Below, in pieces: positions 45,292 to 56,705 of a stretch of 64,000 bases of DNA (positions are counted from its first letter, which is position 1; each line of letters starts with the position of its first letter). The notes beneath the pieces are model-generated. The model was not told the DNA's origin, made no database searches, and saw only the letters and a list, made by a program, of their open reading frames with translations. Source of the DNA: Stictocephala bisonia (lineage: Eukaryota > Arthropoda > Insecta > Hemiptera > Membracidae); NCBI GenBank assembly GCA_035578905.1, contig JAQJVL010000001.1, positions 6,982,488 to 7,046,487 of the forward strand, written 5' to 3'. A program made the translations under genes and the position numbers.

Positions 45292-47184
45292 ACGTTGCAA
45301 TTAGGCCTACGATATGATCGGTATATCGTGTTCGAGTAATAACAACTTCAATTCTATTATCATTGATTGATAATGGCTGCCTCTGGACAGCGTATTGTTT
45401 GTAGTAACCGCCCAGAGAAAATACTACTTAAAAATCGTAAAACACATTATTTAAAACATAATCCAGGACGTTCTGTGATGTACACGTCTGCAACCACGAA
45501 AATATTTTTGTTATTTTTTCAGTCCAATATAATCCGACAGCTTCCGCTCGTCAGTCAGACAGGTTATTAGAATTATAGTCAGATTGTGTTATAAAGAATT
45601 AAAAAGAATAAGTGCATACTACATTTGACATTTCCATCTGTCGTCAATGAATTAGTTGTAATCGTTACTCGAATTAAACATAAATAATCGTAGTTTGTTT
45701 CCCTTAATTTAATATTTTACTTCTATATTGAGCGTTCGGGAATATTATTTATATAATTTTGGATAAAAACAGTAGGTTTATACGATTCTGGGTGATTATA
45801 CCCAGCTAGTTTATACCTGACTAGAAGACGCAGCTCTTTCTGGGAACAAATGGCGAAATAAAATATTTTAATGGCAATTTTTACGTTCTTTTCTTTGGCA
45901 TTGGTAGTAATAGATAAGATATAACCTTATATTTATAATATCTAATAATTTTAATTTAATCATAATACTGTGAACGAAGTATATTTATCAAACAAAATAA
46001 TTCATTTTTCGACCAAAAACAACAACAATAACTTAGTGAATAAATACAAATTCCAAATAAAAACTATAATTCCATTATTTAGAATCGCTCACTGGCAATG
46101 AGTTAGTCTCAAATAGTTGCTTATTAGTTTTCAATTATTTTGATAAACATCTTTAGGCTACATTATATTGTGGGGGGGGGGTATACAACATAACTAATGT
46201 TTTTCAAGTTGATATTTTACGCTATTGGTACCATAATATAGTACTTGCAGAAAGTTTTGGTTTTTTATAAACCGTTGCTCAAAGACGGTTTATAAAAAGA
46301 AAGACGGATTTGTATTCTGCTTTGGGGCTCCTAGTAAAAATCAACCATATCCATGTATAGAAAAAAGAAAATCATTTACACATTGTAAAACTGACAGAAT
46401 CTTAATAGAATAAAAATACTCAATGTACCAACAATATTTTTACAATGAGCTTTAGAATGTACTGTACAATGCAATTAGTCACTAGTAGTTTGATACAGAC
46501 GTGAAGAAGAAAAAGGAGGAGAGTTAAAAATGTCTTAAATAAAGCTAGCAAATAAGTTATAAATGACATTAATTTTATAATTTATAATTGATCAATGTTC
46601 TTAACACGGCAGGCTTAAGTTGTAAGCATGAACGGATAGGGTGGACTGGAGTGATAAGAAATAATAGTCTCCGGCCAGCACGTATCTATTCTCCAGCAAG
46701 ACCAAGTTCTCAAATCCAGAAAAATCACAGTTCCATTTATAGTCCTATAAAAATCATTTGTTAATTAGACTATTTCAACGGTTTACATTTTCAATGAGTG
46801 ATTTAATCAATGAATGTTGATTTATCAATGTTTTTCTAATTCGTTGGTGTATTCAATTACAACTATTTTTTTTAATTAGAACAATTTTAAGTACGTTAAT
46901 CTCAGATTAACGCAGAGCACATCATCCTCGATAATTTTATCGGGAAAATGCGTAAAAAATGGCTTAATTATTTATTTGACATTAGCCTAATAGCGAATAT
47001 ATCCCAGACGGAGCATTAACCCCTCCCCCCCCCCATAAGTCAACAAACTAGTGGGAAAATGTGTTTCAGATAAACAGTTCACTAATAAAGTAACGAATAG
47101 CATGAGGATTAATAAAGAAAACAGCTGCTGCACCCATAAGCAATAAACAAGCCAACACTGGACAAATTGCTTAAATATGAATTT
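45292..47184. other. intron 1 segment; small dispersed repeat at 46640-46730
   Basis: AT-rich sequence with a G run at 46172-46181 and a short inverted repeat ATAAACCGTTGCTCAAAGAC, GGTTTAT at 46268-46294. The fragment at 46640-46730 matches 10434-10545. No exon seen. Confidence 0.5.
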
Positions 47185-49290
47185 AAGAATACAGGATATA
47201 TATTTGTTTTAAAATTATTACCACCATTTTAGTGATTCTGATATTAAGGTGGTCGTTTCCCAAACTGCCAAGCCACCGCTGGGAAGTCGACAGTTAATAT
47301 GTATATTTAAAAAAATATAGGATATATATTTGTTTTAATATTATTACCACCATTTTAGTGATTCTGATATTAAGGTGGCCGTTTCCCAAAGCTGCCAAGC
47401 CACCACTGGGAAGTCGACAGTTAATATGTATATTTAAAAAAATATAGGATGTATCATATGTTCATAGGTAATAATATACAATTCAATAGTTTTAATATTA
47501 TTACCACCATTTTAGTGATTCTGATATTAAGGTGGTCGTTTCCCAAACTGCCAAGTCACCGCTGGGAAGTCGACAGTTAATATGTATATTTAAAAAAATA
47601 TAGGATGTATCATATGTTCATAGGTAATAATATACAATTAATAGTTTTAATATTATTACCACCATTTTAGTGATTCTGATATTAAGCTGGTCGCTTCCCA
47701 AACTGCCAAGCCACCGCTGGGAAGTCGACAGTTAATATGTATATTTAAAAAAAAATATAGGATGTATCATATGTTCATAGGTAATAATATACAATTCAAT
47801 AGTTTTAATATTATTACCACCATTTTAGTGATTCTGATATTAAGGTGGTCGTTTCCCAAACTGCCAAGCCACCGCTGGGAAGTCGACAGCTAATATGTAT
47901 ATTTAAAAAAATATAGGATGTATCATATGTTCATAGGTAATAATACACAATTCATTAGTTTTAATATTATTACCACCATTTTAGTGATTCTGATATTAAG
48001 GTGGTCGTTTCCCAAACTGCCAAGCCACCGCTGGGAAGTCGACAGTTAATAAGTATATTTAAAAAAATATAGGATGTATCATATGTTCATAGGTAATAAT
48101 ACACAATTCAATAGTTTTAATATTATTACCACCATTTTAGTGATTCTGATATTAAGGTGGTCGTTTCCCAAACTGCCAAGCCACCGCTGGGAAGTCGACA
48201 GTTAATAAGTATATTTAAAAAAATATAGGATGTATCATATGTTCATAGGTAATAATACACAATTCAATAGTTTTAATATTATTACCACCATTTTAGTGAT
48301 TCTGATATTAAGGTGGTCGTTTCCCAAACTGCCAAGCCACCGCTGGGAAGTCGACAGTTAATAAGTATATTTAAAAAAATATAGGATGTATCATATGTTC
48401 ATAGGTAATAATACACAATTCAATAGTTTTAATATTATTACCACCATTTTAGTGATTCTGATATTAAGGTGGTCGTTTCCCAAACTGCCAAGCCACCGCT
48501 GGGAAGTCGACAGTTAATAAGTATATTTAAAAAAATATAGGATGTATCATATGTTCATAGGTAATAATACACAATTCAATAGTTTTAATATTATTACCAC
48601 CATTTTAGTGATTCTGATATTAAGGTGGTCGTTTCCCAAACTGCCAAGCCACCGCTGGGAAGTCGACAGTTAATAAGTATATTTAAAAAAATATAGGATG
48701 TATCATATGTTCATAGGTAATAATACACAATTCAATAGTTTTAATATTATTACCACCATTTTAGTGATTCTGATATTAAGGTGGTCGTTTCCCAAACTGC
48801 CAAGCCACCGCTGGGAAGTCGACAGTTAATAAGTATATTTAAAAAAATATAGGATGTATCATATGTTCATAGGTAATAATACACAATTCAATAGTTTTAA
48901 TATTATTACCACCATTTTAGTGATTCTGATATTAAGGTGGTCGTTTCCCAAACTGCCAAGCCACCGCTGGGAAGTCGACAGTTAATAAGTATATTTAAAA
49001 AAATATAGGATGTATCATATGTTCATAGGTAATAATACACAATTCAATAGTTTTAATATTATTACCACCATTTTAGTGATTCTGATATTAAGGTGGTCGT
49101 TTCCCAAACTGCCAAGCCACCGCTGGGAAGTCGACAGTTAATAAGTATATTTAAAAAAATATAGGATGTATCATATGTTCATAGGTAATAATACACAATT
49201 CAATAGTTTTAATATTATTACCACCATTTTAGTGATTCTGATATTAAGCTGGTCGCTTACAAACTGCCAAGCCGACAGTCCGCTGGGAAG
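47185..49290 (+). repeat. 156-bp tandem array, about 13 copies, inside a dispersed element
   Basis: CCACCATTTTAGTGATTCTG occurs at 47221, 47347, 47504, 47659, 47817, 47973, 48129, 48285 and onward at 156-bp steps. The first unit is 126 bp and lacks the ATCATATGTTCATAGGTAAT segment. Each unit has GTTTCCCAAACTGCCAAGCC, ACCGCTGGGAAGTCGACAG, where TTCCCA and TGGGAA can pair. The later units are almost identical, pointing to recent expansion. The last copy runs into the element's 3' body. Confidence 0.97.
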
Positions 49291-49612
49291 TCGACAGCCC
49301 TGTAGTAGACATGTAATCTACCGTCAGCGGTCCATAACATGCTGTTCTATGTCAACTGTACGGTTCATGTTTATCATTATAATAAGTAATATTAAACACG
49401 GTATAATTATTAAATGTCCAGACTAGTGGACCAACAATCGACATTAAGATTTTTAAATTTAAAAATTGTAAAAATTTACATTTAAAGTTTTACATATTAA
49501 CTGTGCAAAAATAATAAAACACTAATGTTTTACAAAAATCATCTTATGAATTATCTAGAAGAGTTTTTCACCTGTGAAACGACTCTTCAAGTGTTACGAT
49601 ACTTTTTCGTGG
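49291..49612 (+). repeat. 3' body of the 156-bp family element
   Basis: CTACCGTCAGCGGTCCATAA, TCAACTGTACGGTTC, TAAATGTCCAGACTAGTGGA and the terminal GACTCTTCAAGTGTTACGAT follow the same order as the single copy at 17.64-17.87 kb and, more diverged, 54.06-54.25 kb. No coding sequence is seen, so it is probably a non-autonomous element of unknown class. Confidence 0.75.
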
Positions 49613-51508
49613 AGCGAAACGACCCCCTTGATTAAAAATATTTAGAAAGCATTGGATGTAAATATTCTTCATAGTCGGTGGAAATCAATATTCGGGAGAA
49701 AGTAGTATAAACCCAAAGTAAACCTTTCTACTTGATGGGCACGGAGAGGGACGGTCTTGTTTACCAAAGGGCAAGGGACGGGTGGGGGTCACATGGTTGA
49801 AAGCAAAAGTAGGCTATTTACAGGTGGCAAGCAAGAGTTGGGCCACCACACAGTGTTGCCAAATGTACTAATTTCAAAATGATAAAACTGAATCTAACTG
49901 AAATAGTATACTGCTATAACATATGCATTCTGTACAGAATTGAAATGTTTTTTTTTTTTTAAAGGAACACCAACACAGACATCGCCTTGGAGCAATTATT
50001 TTCCCAAACTACTAGCGATATTACTAAAGACTTTTTTTCTTTTTTTGTATCCATGTTAATAAGGCATTTTTAAATTTTAGGAATATTTTACTATGATTAT
50101 AATTGTTTGTTTAGTTTCATTGATTTATATATTTTCTTTTTAAACATAATGTATTTGGGCTGTACAAATAATGCAATTTGCTATTTTGTAAATAAGATAA
50201 GAATTTAAATGAAATGCCAAAACAACAAATAAACACACAAATAAGCTGAACATGAAGAAAAACAAAACAAAAAAACTGTGATCAAGTCTTCTGTTTTTGC
50301 CTATATTTAAAATAAATGTATAGATCAAACTCCTCTGTATAAAAAAATCTATCAATCTCTCGGTCATTTTTTACAACTTTTAAGGGATGTTATGCTGTAA
50401 AAACTCTTGAAGGCTTAGTTTTAACAAATTTTTGAACTCACCAAAAATGTCTAGACAATATTTATGGATTTAGGCTAAGGAGTAATTATTTCATTTTTTT
50501 CTAAATTTCCAGTTGAACAAATAATGAACACTCATTACAAGCAGAGCAAATAAAGGCTCGAGATTTTTGTTCACACTAACTACTTTGGAAAATATTTTAA
50601 AATGTACAAAAGTAACCAACTACATAACACAAATCAATTTGGCATGTCGTTTACTAGTGAAAAACTGTTCTGTCCTTACAACCACCCATTGACAAAAATA
50701 AATTATGCGTGGTTTAAAAGACTCATTCAATTTACAAATAATCAAACAGTATTAAAATTATGAAAAAGTATATAAACTGCTCAATTCCTAAAAAATAAGT
50801 TATCATATCCAATTCAAAAATAAAATGATCCCCTAGGAATATATTTTAAAAACAATCATTATCAAACTCTAAATCATGGGAAAATTATTAGGTATTATCA
50901 TCCATACAGAAATAATACTAACAATGTTGTTTATGCAATTAACCACCATAAGGGAACTAAATATAACTTGAGCACTAAGTGCTATTATTTTCAGACAATC
51001 ATTGAACCTTACTTTGGGAAATTCGTCATTACTGTCCACCCAGAAAGAATATTTAGAATATTGTTTAAGTAAATTCATGTAGTTACAATAAGGCAATTCA
51101 ATCAGGTCTCTCCTGAACTTATTTAATACCAACTTAGAGCATAATTTATATGAAAGAAAACACTTGTCTTATTGATAAGTCTGTTTTTTTCTGGCTATAG
51201 CATATAAGACCCCCTACATAGGAAACGAACGCAAATATTCAACATATACAGGGAGTCCTAATTACTCCACGCCTTACTTAAAATAACCACAAAAATAATG
51301 CAACATGGAAGTTTAATCAAACACAATCAAAATACTTAACGTTAAGTTAGGGTTAACCTAACCATTAATTTGTAGGTTTATGGCATTTAAGTCAAGTAGG
51401 TATATCCTATTTTCATGATTAATTTTGAGGTGGAAATTTATGTTAAGTTCATGTCAAACCAGGCAAATAAGATAAAGCTTTTGAGCCCATATAAGAAGAA
51501 TGAGGAGG
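49613..51508. other. intron 1, part nearest the MH1 exon, nothing recognised
   Basis: AT-rich; a poly-T run near 49950. No repeat or exon. TTAAGTTAGGGTTAACCTAA at 51342-51361 is a short palindromic TTAGG-like word. Confidence 0.6.
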
Positions 51509-51514
51509 ACTTAC

Positions 51515-51987
51515 CAGGTCTGCATATCCTACTCCAGTGATAGGGGTTGCAACAGATGAAGGAAGAGTCCTTGGACGACTCACAGAGGGGGAGTTGTTTC
51601 AGTTCGCCAGGCTGCCTGAGGTCGGGCCACCTCCAGGTTTGGCAGCACTTGAGATGGGGCTCGTCCACCAGATCCCGAGGGAGAAGGACACAAGTGGTAA
51701 CGCTCGTCTCCCCATTTTCAACTGCAAACGCTAACATTTCAAGTTGATTTTCTTTCAGTTGTTTTAAAAAGTTAGTCCTTAGGCTACGTTCGTCCACGTT
51801 AGCGAAATCTTTAGGGTCACGATTTTCGTTCACATCGTCCGTTTTTGCTTCACTCCCGGCTTCATGCTCTCTTCTGATTCTCGCCTTCCACAGACGTTTA
51901 GCTAGAGCTGTCCGTTTGCTTCGAAACATGAACATTAAACAAGATTTGCCGGTTGAGCATTTGGTTGCCAATGCTTTAACCGTTGTT
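51515..51987 (-). CDS. Dad: Dad (inhibitory Smad, SMAD6/7 orthologue), exon with start codon and MH1 domain
   Basis: The acceptor on the minus strand is TGTTTTTTCTTCTAG, just upstream of 51987. The donor is ACCTG then GTAAGT (51509-51514). No ATG begins the open frame at its far end. The first ATG codons are 51933-51935 and 51927-51929. I prefer the latter because it gives MFRSKRTALAKRLWKAR, the conserved SMAD6/7 N-terminus. Residues of about 50-138 form the MH1 domain, with NFLKQLKENQLEMLAFAVE, WRWPDLRQPGELKQLPLCES and CCNPYHWSRICRP. Counting from that Met, Cys80, Cys116, Cys126 and His131 are in the positions of the MH1 zinc ligands. The exon ends one base into the codon that exon 2 completes. 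I-Smads bind activated BMP/TGF-beta type I receptors, block R-Smad phosphorylation and recruit Smurf E3 ligases. The acidic insert between N-terminus and MH1 (EAGSEAKTDDVNENRDPKD) is short compared with vertebrate SMAD6. Confidence 0.96.
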
Positions 51988-52368
51988 CTAGAAGAAAAAA
52001 CACCAAGGTACTTCTTAGTTGACGTACGCTATGCAAGGCCACATTAATTATTGATATGTCAACAATAATAAGGCATTGTGTGAAAACGATTGTTGTAACC
52101 TAACCTCAAAACGTTTGAAAAAAGCTAACCTCAAACGAGTCGTCAAATTACCCTGTATGAGCATACACATAACGTCGTAGGACGCGACTAGGTCAATTCA
52201 AGTTTATTTAAAAAATTAAATCACCACTTGACCAAGAAAATTACGCTTAAATAAGTATATGTTTGATTGTTAAAATTATACTAGGCACTGGGTATTAACA
52301 TAACCTCAATTAGTCAATAATAACACAGTAAACATTGGAGGCACTCGCGTGTACTTAAAATCACTTAC
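51988..52368 (-). other. Dad: Dad 5'UTR intron (predicted, 381 bp)
   Basis: Ends in a strong polypyrimidine acceptor (TTTTTTCTTCTAG) and could begin at the donor CCAGT then GTAAGTGA (GTAAGT at 52363-52368). Both are on the minus strand. The alternative is that transcription starts inside this interval and the acceptor is unused. Confidence 0.5.
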
Positions 52369-52444
52369 ACTGGATCACATAAAGATACAGGGCCCGTTAG
52401 AACCGACCGACACGGTCACCACAAGCACTAAACTAACACTGACT
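52369..52444 (-). promoter_or_regulatory. Dad: Dad 5'UTR exon and transcription start (predicted)
   Basis: Upstream of the predicted donor, the minus strand reads ATATCAGTCAGTG. TCAGT is the arthropod initiator consensus, which would place the start near 52444 with a TATA-less promoter. Exon length would be about 76 bases. Only transcript ends can fix this. Confidence 0.3.
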
Positions 52445-52640
52445 GATATTGCGTCCGCTTAGCTGAGTCGGTGCGCTCGCAGCGCTTCAGGCGGACGGCT
52501 ACAGAACAAGGTTAGACCAGACGACCGCGCTCGACTCGGCGCGCCAATCCACAGAACCGGCTTTCTCAACTTGGACTCGTCCGAAGGGGGGGTCGCTTCC
52601 GTACACTCTCTGGCGCCGGCAACTAGACCTAATCATTTAA
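52445..52640 (-). promoter_or_regulatory. Dad: GC-rich promoter-proximal region of Dad
   Basis: About 200 bp rich in GC and CpG directly upstream of the predicted start. It includes GCGCCAATCC (a CCAAT box), TTAGACCAGACGACC (Smad half-sites AGAC and CAGAC) and TGGCGCCGGCAACTAGACC, where a GGCGCC core lies near another AGAC. An open frame on the plus strand at 52571-52786 has no family features. Confidence 0.45.
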
Positions 52641-53689
52641 ATAAATTACAGTTTGTTTTTTATATTACTAAAAAATATAGTATCGCCAGTTTCTTCTATC
52701 AAGACCCAAAAGCTGGGATTGTGAAATTTGTGCCAAACTTGATACCCTCGATTAGAATTATGCTGACTATTCGATTCCTTCCGTAAAGTATCAGTGTCAC
52801 GTTATTTGTTGCCGCGACAGAATTGTGTGAACCAACCACAGAATGTAAATCTGTTTTGTGACTTGATCGCGACAAAAAATACGTGGATTAGATTATACTG
52901 ACATAATATAAGAGTCGCTTTTTATCTTCTATCAGCGAATCAAACCTAATTGTTGTGCCGTTTCGGTGATATCTAACTAAAAGAAGAACAGATATAGCTT
53001 TAAACCTATCAAATATATTTTGAAACCTTATGCTTGAAGACACATTAATATATTTGTCTTATATTTATATAAATTTCCCATGAACCGAATGAAAATAAAA
53101 TTTACTTTTACCCACATTTCTGTCAGTTATCAAAAGGATAGATATGCACAGATTTCTCGGATCACGAGTAAAAACACTATTAAATTGAACTCTTCAACAA
53201 ATTAGGATACTGAAGCATGTGAGTTTAAATGAAGGAATGATAAATCGACTCCAATATGTTAACATGAGGATCGTATAAGCGCAGCGATCAGAAAATGCTT
53301 CTAGGCGCGGTAGGGTCGATGTCCTCGATCGCTGAATGTGACAATCTTAACCTCCATTCTGCCTTTGAGACAGTAGCGTAATCTGTACGGGTTATATTGT
53401 AAAATATATATTTTATTTACATGAAATGTAATTTTCCAAACAATTTAAATAATAGGAGAAAACGTTTACGTAAATAAGGAACACAGCGGTCCCTCCAAAA
53501 TTTTCAGGTTTTTTAACAAGTAAATATTAGGCCCACAAACACAAATCCGTAGGGATTTTTCCTTAAAAATACCTACATATTTTTTAAATACTTATTTTCT
53601 TAAATATTTTTAACAGCGAAGTAATTTACAATATCGTTACGTAGTTTTTTCTCTTAGACATGAATGTGTCATCCAATAATAATGATATT
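52641..53689. other. upstream flank of Dad, nothing recognised
   Basis: AT-rich. AGCGATCAGAAAATGC and GATCGCT around 53283-53330 form a loose inverted repeat. No exon or RNA gene. Confidence 0.55.
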
Positions 53690-53829
53690 TAACTAAACAG
53701 TGGGTTAGGTTAGGTAGGTTATTTTGGGTGAGAGGTTTTTAGATTAGGTTAGGTTGGGTTAGGCTGTTAATGTTAGTTTAGGTTATTTACCTAATAGTTA
53801 CTTAAATGGGTACATTTTATCTGTGATGT

Positions 53830-53860
<31 letters not shown>

Positions 53861-53977
53861 GAAAGTAACATATAACTAACTTAACTTAACCAACCTTAGC
53901 GTAAAATAACCTAACCTGACATACCTAACATAACCTGAAATAAGCTAATTTAACCTAACCTAATGTAACAACTGAGC
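53690..53977. repeat. palindromic TTAGGTT/AACCTAA block with poly-T
   Basis: GGGTTAGGTTAGGTAGGTTA on the left and AACCTAACCTAATG on the right flank a 22-base T run at 53829-53859. It resembles the cores of the MITE family 3 copies, although matching ends were not found. Confidence 0.7.
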
Positions 53978-54250
53978 CACCACGCCGGCAGTTAAGGTGC
54001 TAAAAAAATCAAATTAGAAGATGAATAATATCGAAAACAAATAAACGTTTATGAAATCTACTGAAGGTTCAACCTAGTGGACTATAAGTTGTTACTATGT
54101 GTTTTTTAATTTTATATCGTCAAGATTGACATTCAAAGATTAACAAATTAAACTGTAACATAGTCAATTTTTACAAAAATCACATTATGGTTCACTAAAA
54201 CGGGTATTTACCTTTCAAATGAGACTTCAACTGTTACGAAACTATCATTA
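53978..54250 (+). repeat. 156-bp family, diverged dispersed copy
   Basis: GAGCCACCACGCCGGCAGTT at the start corresponds to AAGCCACCGCTGGGAAGTCG plus ACAGTT of the 156-bp unit. TTCAACCTAGTGGACTATAA, then CATTATGGTTCACTAAAA, TTTCAAATGAGACTTCAACT and GTTACGAAAC follow the 3' body. Confidence 0.65.
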
Positions 54251-54687
54251 TTACAGACCGAATCCTTGAAATAGAAACTCGTGTTATTTGCGATTTTCGT
54301 GAAGGAAAATGACCCTTGACCTAATTTATTTTCGACATGCATTCATGACCATCTTGATTATTTATCTTTTAAGAGGGACACCCACACGCCCTTACAAACC
54401 ACCGGTCCTGCCGTCACTGCCGGCCAGCTGAACTCTCAAGTGTCCAAAACAGCCTTAGGGCCAAACATGCACTCGAGAAATGGGGCTAAGCTGGTTGAGT
54501 GTGAGTTTAGTCACACGGTAAAGAGATATGTGTTGCTTTCAGTATCCTTAGAACCTGCCACAATCGTTATCGAACAAATCCAGGTTGAGGATCGTGATTG
54601 AACGGTCGCACACCTCACCACTGGGTCAAACACTCCAAAACATGGTCAGAGAAATGGATTTCTTGAGCAAAAAGATTATGATATATA
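54251..54687. other. upstream flank, nothing recognised
   Basis: Partly GC-richer around 54385-54480. CTCAAGTGTCCAAAACAGCC, TTAGGGCC resembles GTCAAGTGTTAGAAACAGCC, TCTTAGCCC at 59.51 kb, a possible further dispersed repeat. Confidence 0.4.
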
Positions 54688-55516
54688 AGTGAGGTCGCGA
54701 TAATCCTACTATTTGTTTGTCTGAGGTAGGCGGATTACGAAAAAGGTTAGATTAACAAGGATTCATCAAAAAGAGAATTATTTACTATAGGATCAACACT
54801 GCATTCGTTATATGTTACAAAAATGAATTCAGAAATTACGAATAACAACATAAAATAACTCAAAGCACCTAAGCCTACAAAATGAATGCAAAAGGTAACT
54901 CTAAAAAACAATCAAGTACACACTCACATAGTTGTTTTATCACAAGTTATAACTCTGTATTAGATCTGTATAAGATCTGTATTAGACAAATCAGCTGTTT
55001 TATCACAAGTTATAACTCAGTAGACACGTATAATTATTACACTCTCCGTAACAGTACCACGGTGCGTGTAAAGGCAGGTGGGTGGGTCAGTACCATGGTG
55101 CGTGTAAGATCAGGTGGGTGGGTCAGTACCACGGTGTGTGTAAGAGCAGGTGGGTGGGTCAGTATCACTTTGTAAGTAAGGGCGGGTGGATGGGTCAGTA
55201 CCACTGTGCGTGTAAGGGCAGGTGGGTGGGTCAGTACCACTGTGCGTGTAAGGACGGGTGGGTTGGTCAGTACCACCGTAAGTGCGTGGGTGGGTGAGTG
55301 GGCTAACACCACCTTAAATATACGGAAGGGTACGCATGTACGTAAACCATCGTAATCCTGAGTATAGCGAATATACATAGCCTCATTTGACAACCTGTGA
55401 ACTACAGTACTGTATTAGACAAATCAGCTGTTTTATTACCGACTTTCTATAGACATGTAAGCGGAGCCAGGCAGGTGGTCGGATTACTGAGGGAGTCGGA
55501 CTAGCGCGACCTCACT
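54688..55516. mobile_element. pogo/Tigger-like non-autonomous element A, 829 bp
   Basis: The left end AGTGAGGTCGCGATAATCCT and the complement of the right end GGACTAGCGCGACCTCACT pair over about 20 bp, with further pairing of CGGATTAC inside. The sequence GAGGTCGCG-TAATCCGA is typical of Tc1/mariner pogo-Tigger ends. CAGCTGTTTTATCACAAGTT is repeated internally. It encloses the 36-bp minisatellite. No transposase remains. Confidence 0.65.
55050..55305. repeat. minisatellite, 36-bp unit, about 7 copies, nested in element A
   Basis: GTACCACGGTGCGTGTAAGA, GCAGGTGGGTGGGTCA, with an indel-rich last copy. Stop-poor frames on both strands result from the unit. Confidence 0.95.
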
Positions 55517-56030
55517 ACAGTTAAATCACCACGCGCTGACATGTAGAATTGTATGAATTTTAATGAGTCCATCTTTGAATATCTAGACAAGTCAATTCTT
55601 AGACAGTTGCGTGATTAAAAAAACTCCTATTCTCGGTCGCCTTCCACTATCAGGAAATACAAGGGCGGATCAGTGCTTTGGTGTTTGTTCTCACCGCCCG
55701 TCTCCGCATATCTCTCCCAACCCTACCTTGATCTATTATCATAAACCGACCATAGTATATTGAATGTCGATGGTACTTTATCAGTATACTGTTCAGTCTT
55801 AATTCTATCACTGCAACGTTAACGTCATTTATGGCAATTTTCATCACAGCATTACACTTACCTCCTCTATGTATATTTCAAGGGAATCACTTTATTCTCT
55901 GTTAGATCAATATAAGTTGGAATACATAATTGTATCGCTGCGATAATATTTAGTACCAAATTTATATCAATACAGTATTTTAACTACTTATTTCATTGTA
56001 AGATGACAGGCTAAAATGTTACTGACTCTG
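55517..56030. other. upstream flank, nothing recognised
   Basis: AT-rich; no supported feature. Confidence 0.6.
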
Positions 56031-56705
56031 GGATAAGGGGAGGTGTCAGTCAAGTTTGTCTGTACGCCCTTAAAGGCCACATTTTGGCCTTTAGGAGGAG
56101 GGGAGTTGTCAGTCAAGCTTGTTTGTACGCTATTAGAGGTCACATTCTAGCCTTAAGTAGATATTGGGTGAGGTGTCGGCCCGGGTTGTCTCTACACAGT
56201 TCGAGGGCACATTCTGGCATTTTGTATAGATAAGTTTTGGTGTCAGTCCCCCGTGCATAGAAAACCGTTCGAGGCCTCGTTCTTGTCCTCTGCGCCCATG
56301 AGTTAAGGCGACAGACCGGCTTGTGTGCACGCCATTTGAGACCTCGTTCTGTTACATAGCACCCCTAAAGTGATCACTACACATTGACCGTACTCCGTTT
56401 CAGGCCTCCTGGACCTTAGTAAGAAGAGGTGAAGTGTTAGTCCGGCTAGTCAGTACGCCATTTGATGCCTTGTTCTGGTCATTAGCACCCATGAGGTGAA
56501 GTGTCAGTCCGGCTTATCTGTTCGCCGTTTGAGGCATCGTTCTGGTCCCTAGCAATCATGAGGTGCGGGTCAGTTATGCTTGTCTGTACGCCTCTTTAGG
56601 CCTCGTTCTGATTCTTAGCACCCATGAGGCTAGGTGTCAGTACGGCTTGTCTGTACGCCGCTTTAGGTCTAGTTCTGATCCTTAGCACCCGTGAGGCTAA
56701 GTGTT
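56031..56705. repeat. degenerate tandem repeat, about 60-80-bp unit, about 10 copies
   Basis: Copies share AGGTGTCAGTCCGGCTTGTC, TGTACGCC, TTTGAGGCCTCGTTCTGGTC, CTTAGCACCCATG. Older and more diverged than the other arrays; units vary through indels. Confidence 0.85.

Larger units (their letters stand above)
24218..51514 (-). other. Dad: Dad intron 1 after the MH1 exon (about 27.3 kb)
   Basis: Bounded by the exon 1 donor (GTAAGT, 51509-51514) and the exon 2 acceptor. It contains most of the minisatellites, the GC-rich islands, the LINE and the Harbinger remnant listed separately. No host gene nested on either strand could be supported. Confidence 0.85.

Noticed and set aside
53978..54000. tRNA-like A box TGGCTCAGTTG on the minus strand
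   Set aside because: No B box follows, and the segment aligns better with the core of the 156-bp repeat family.
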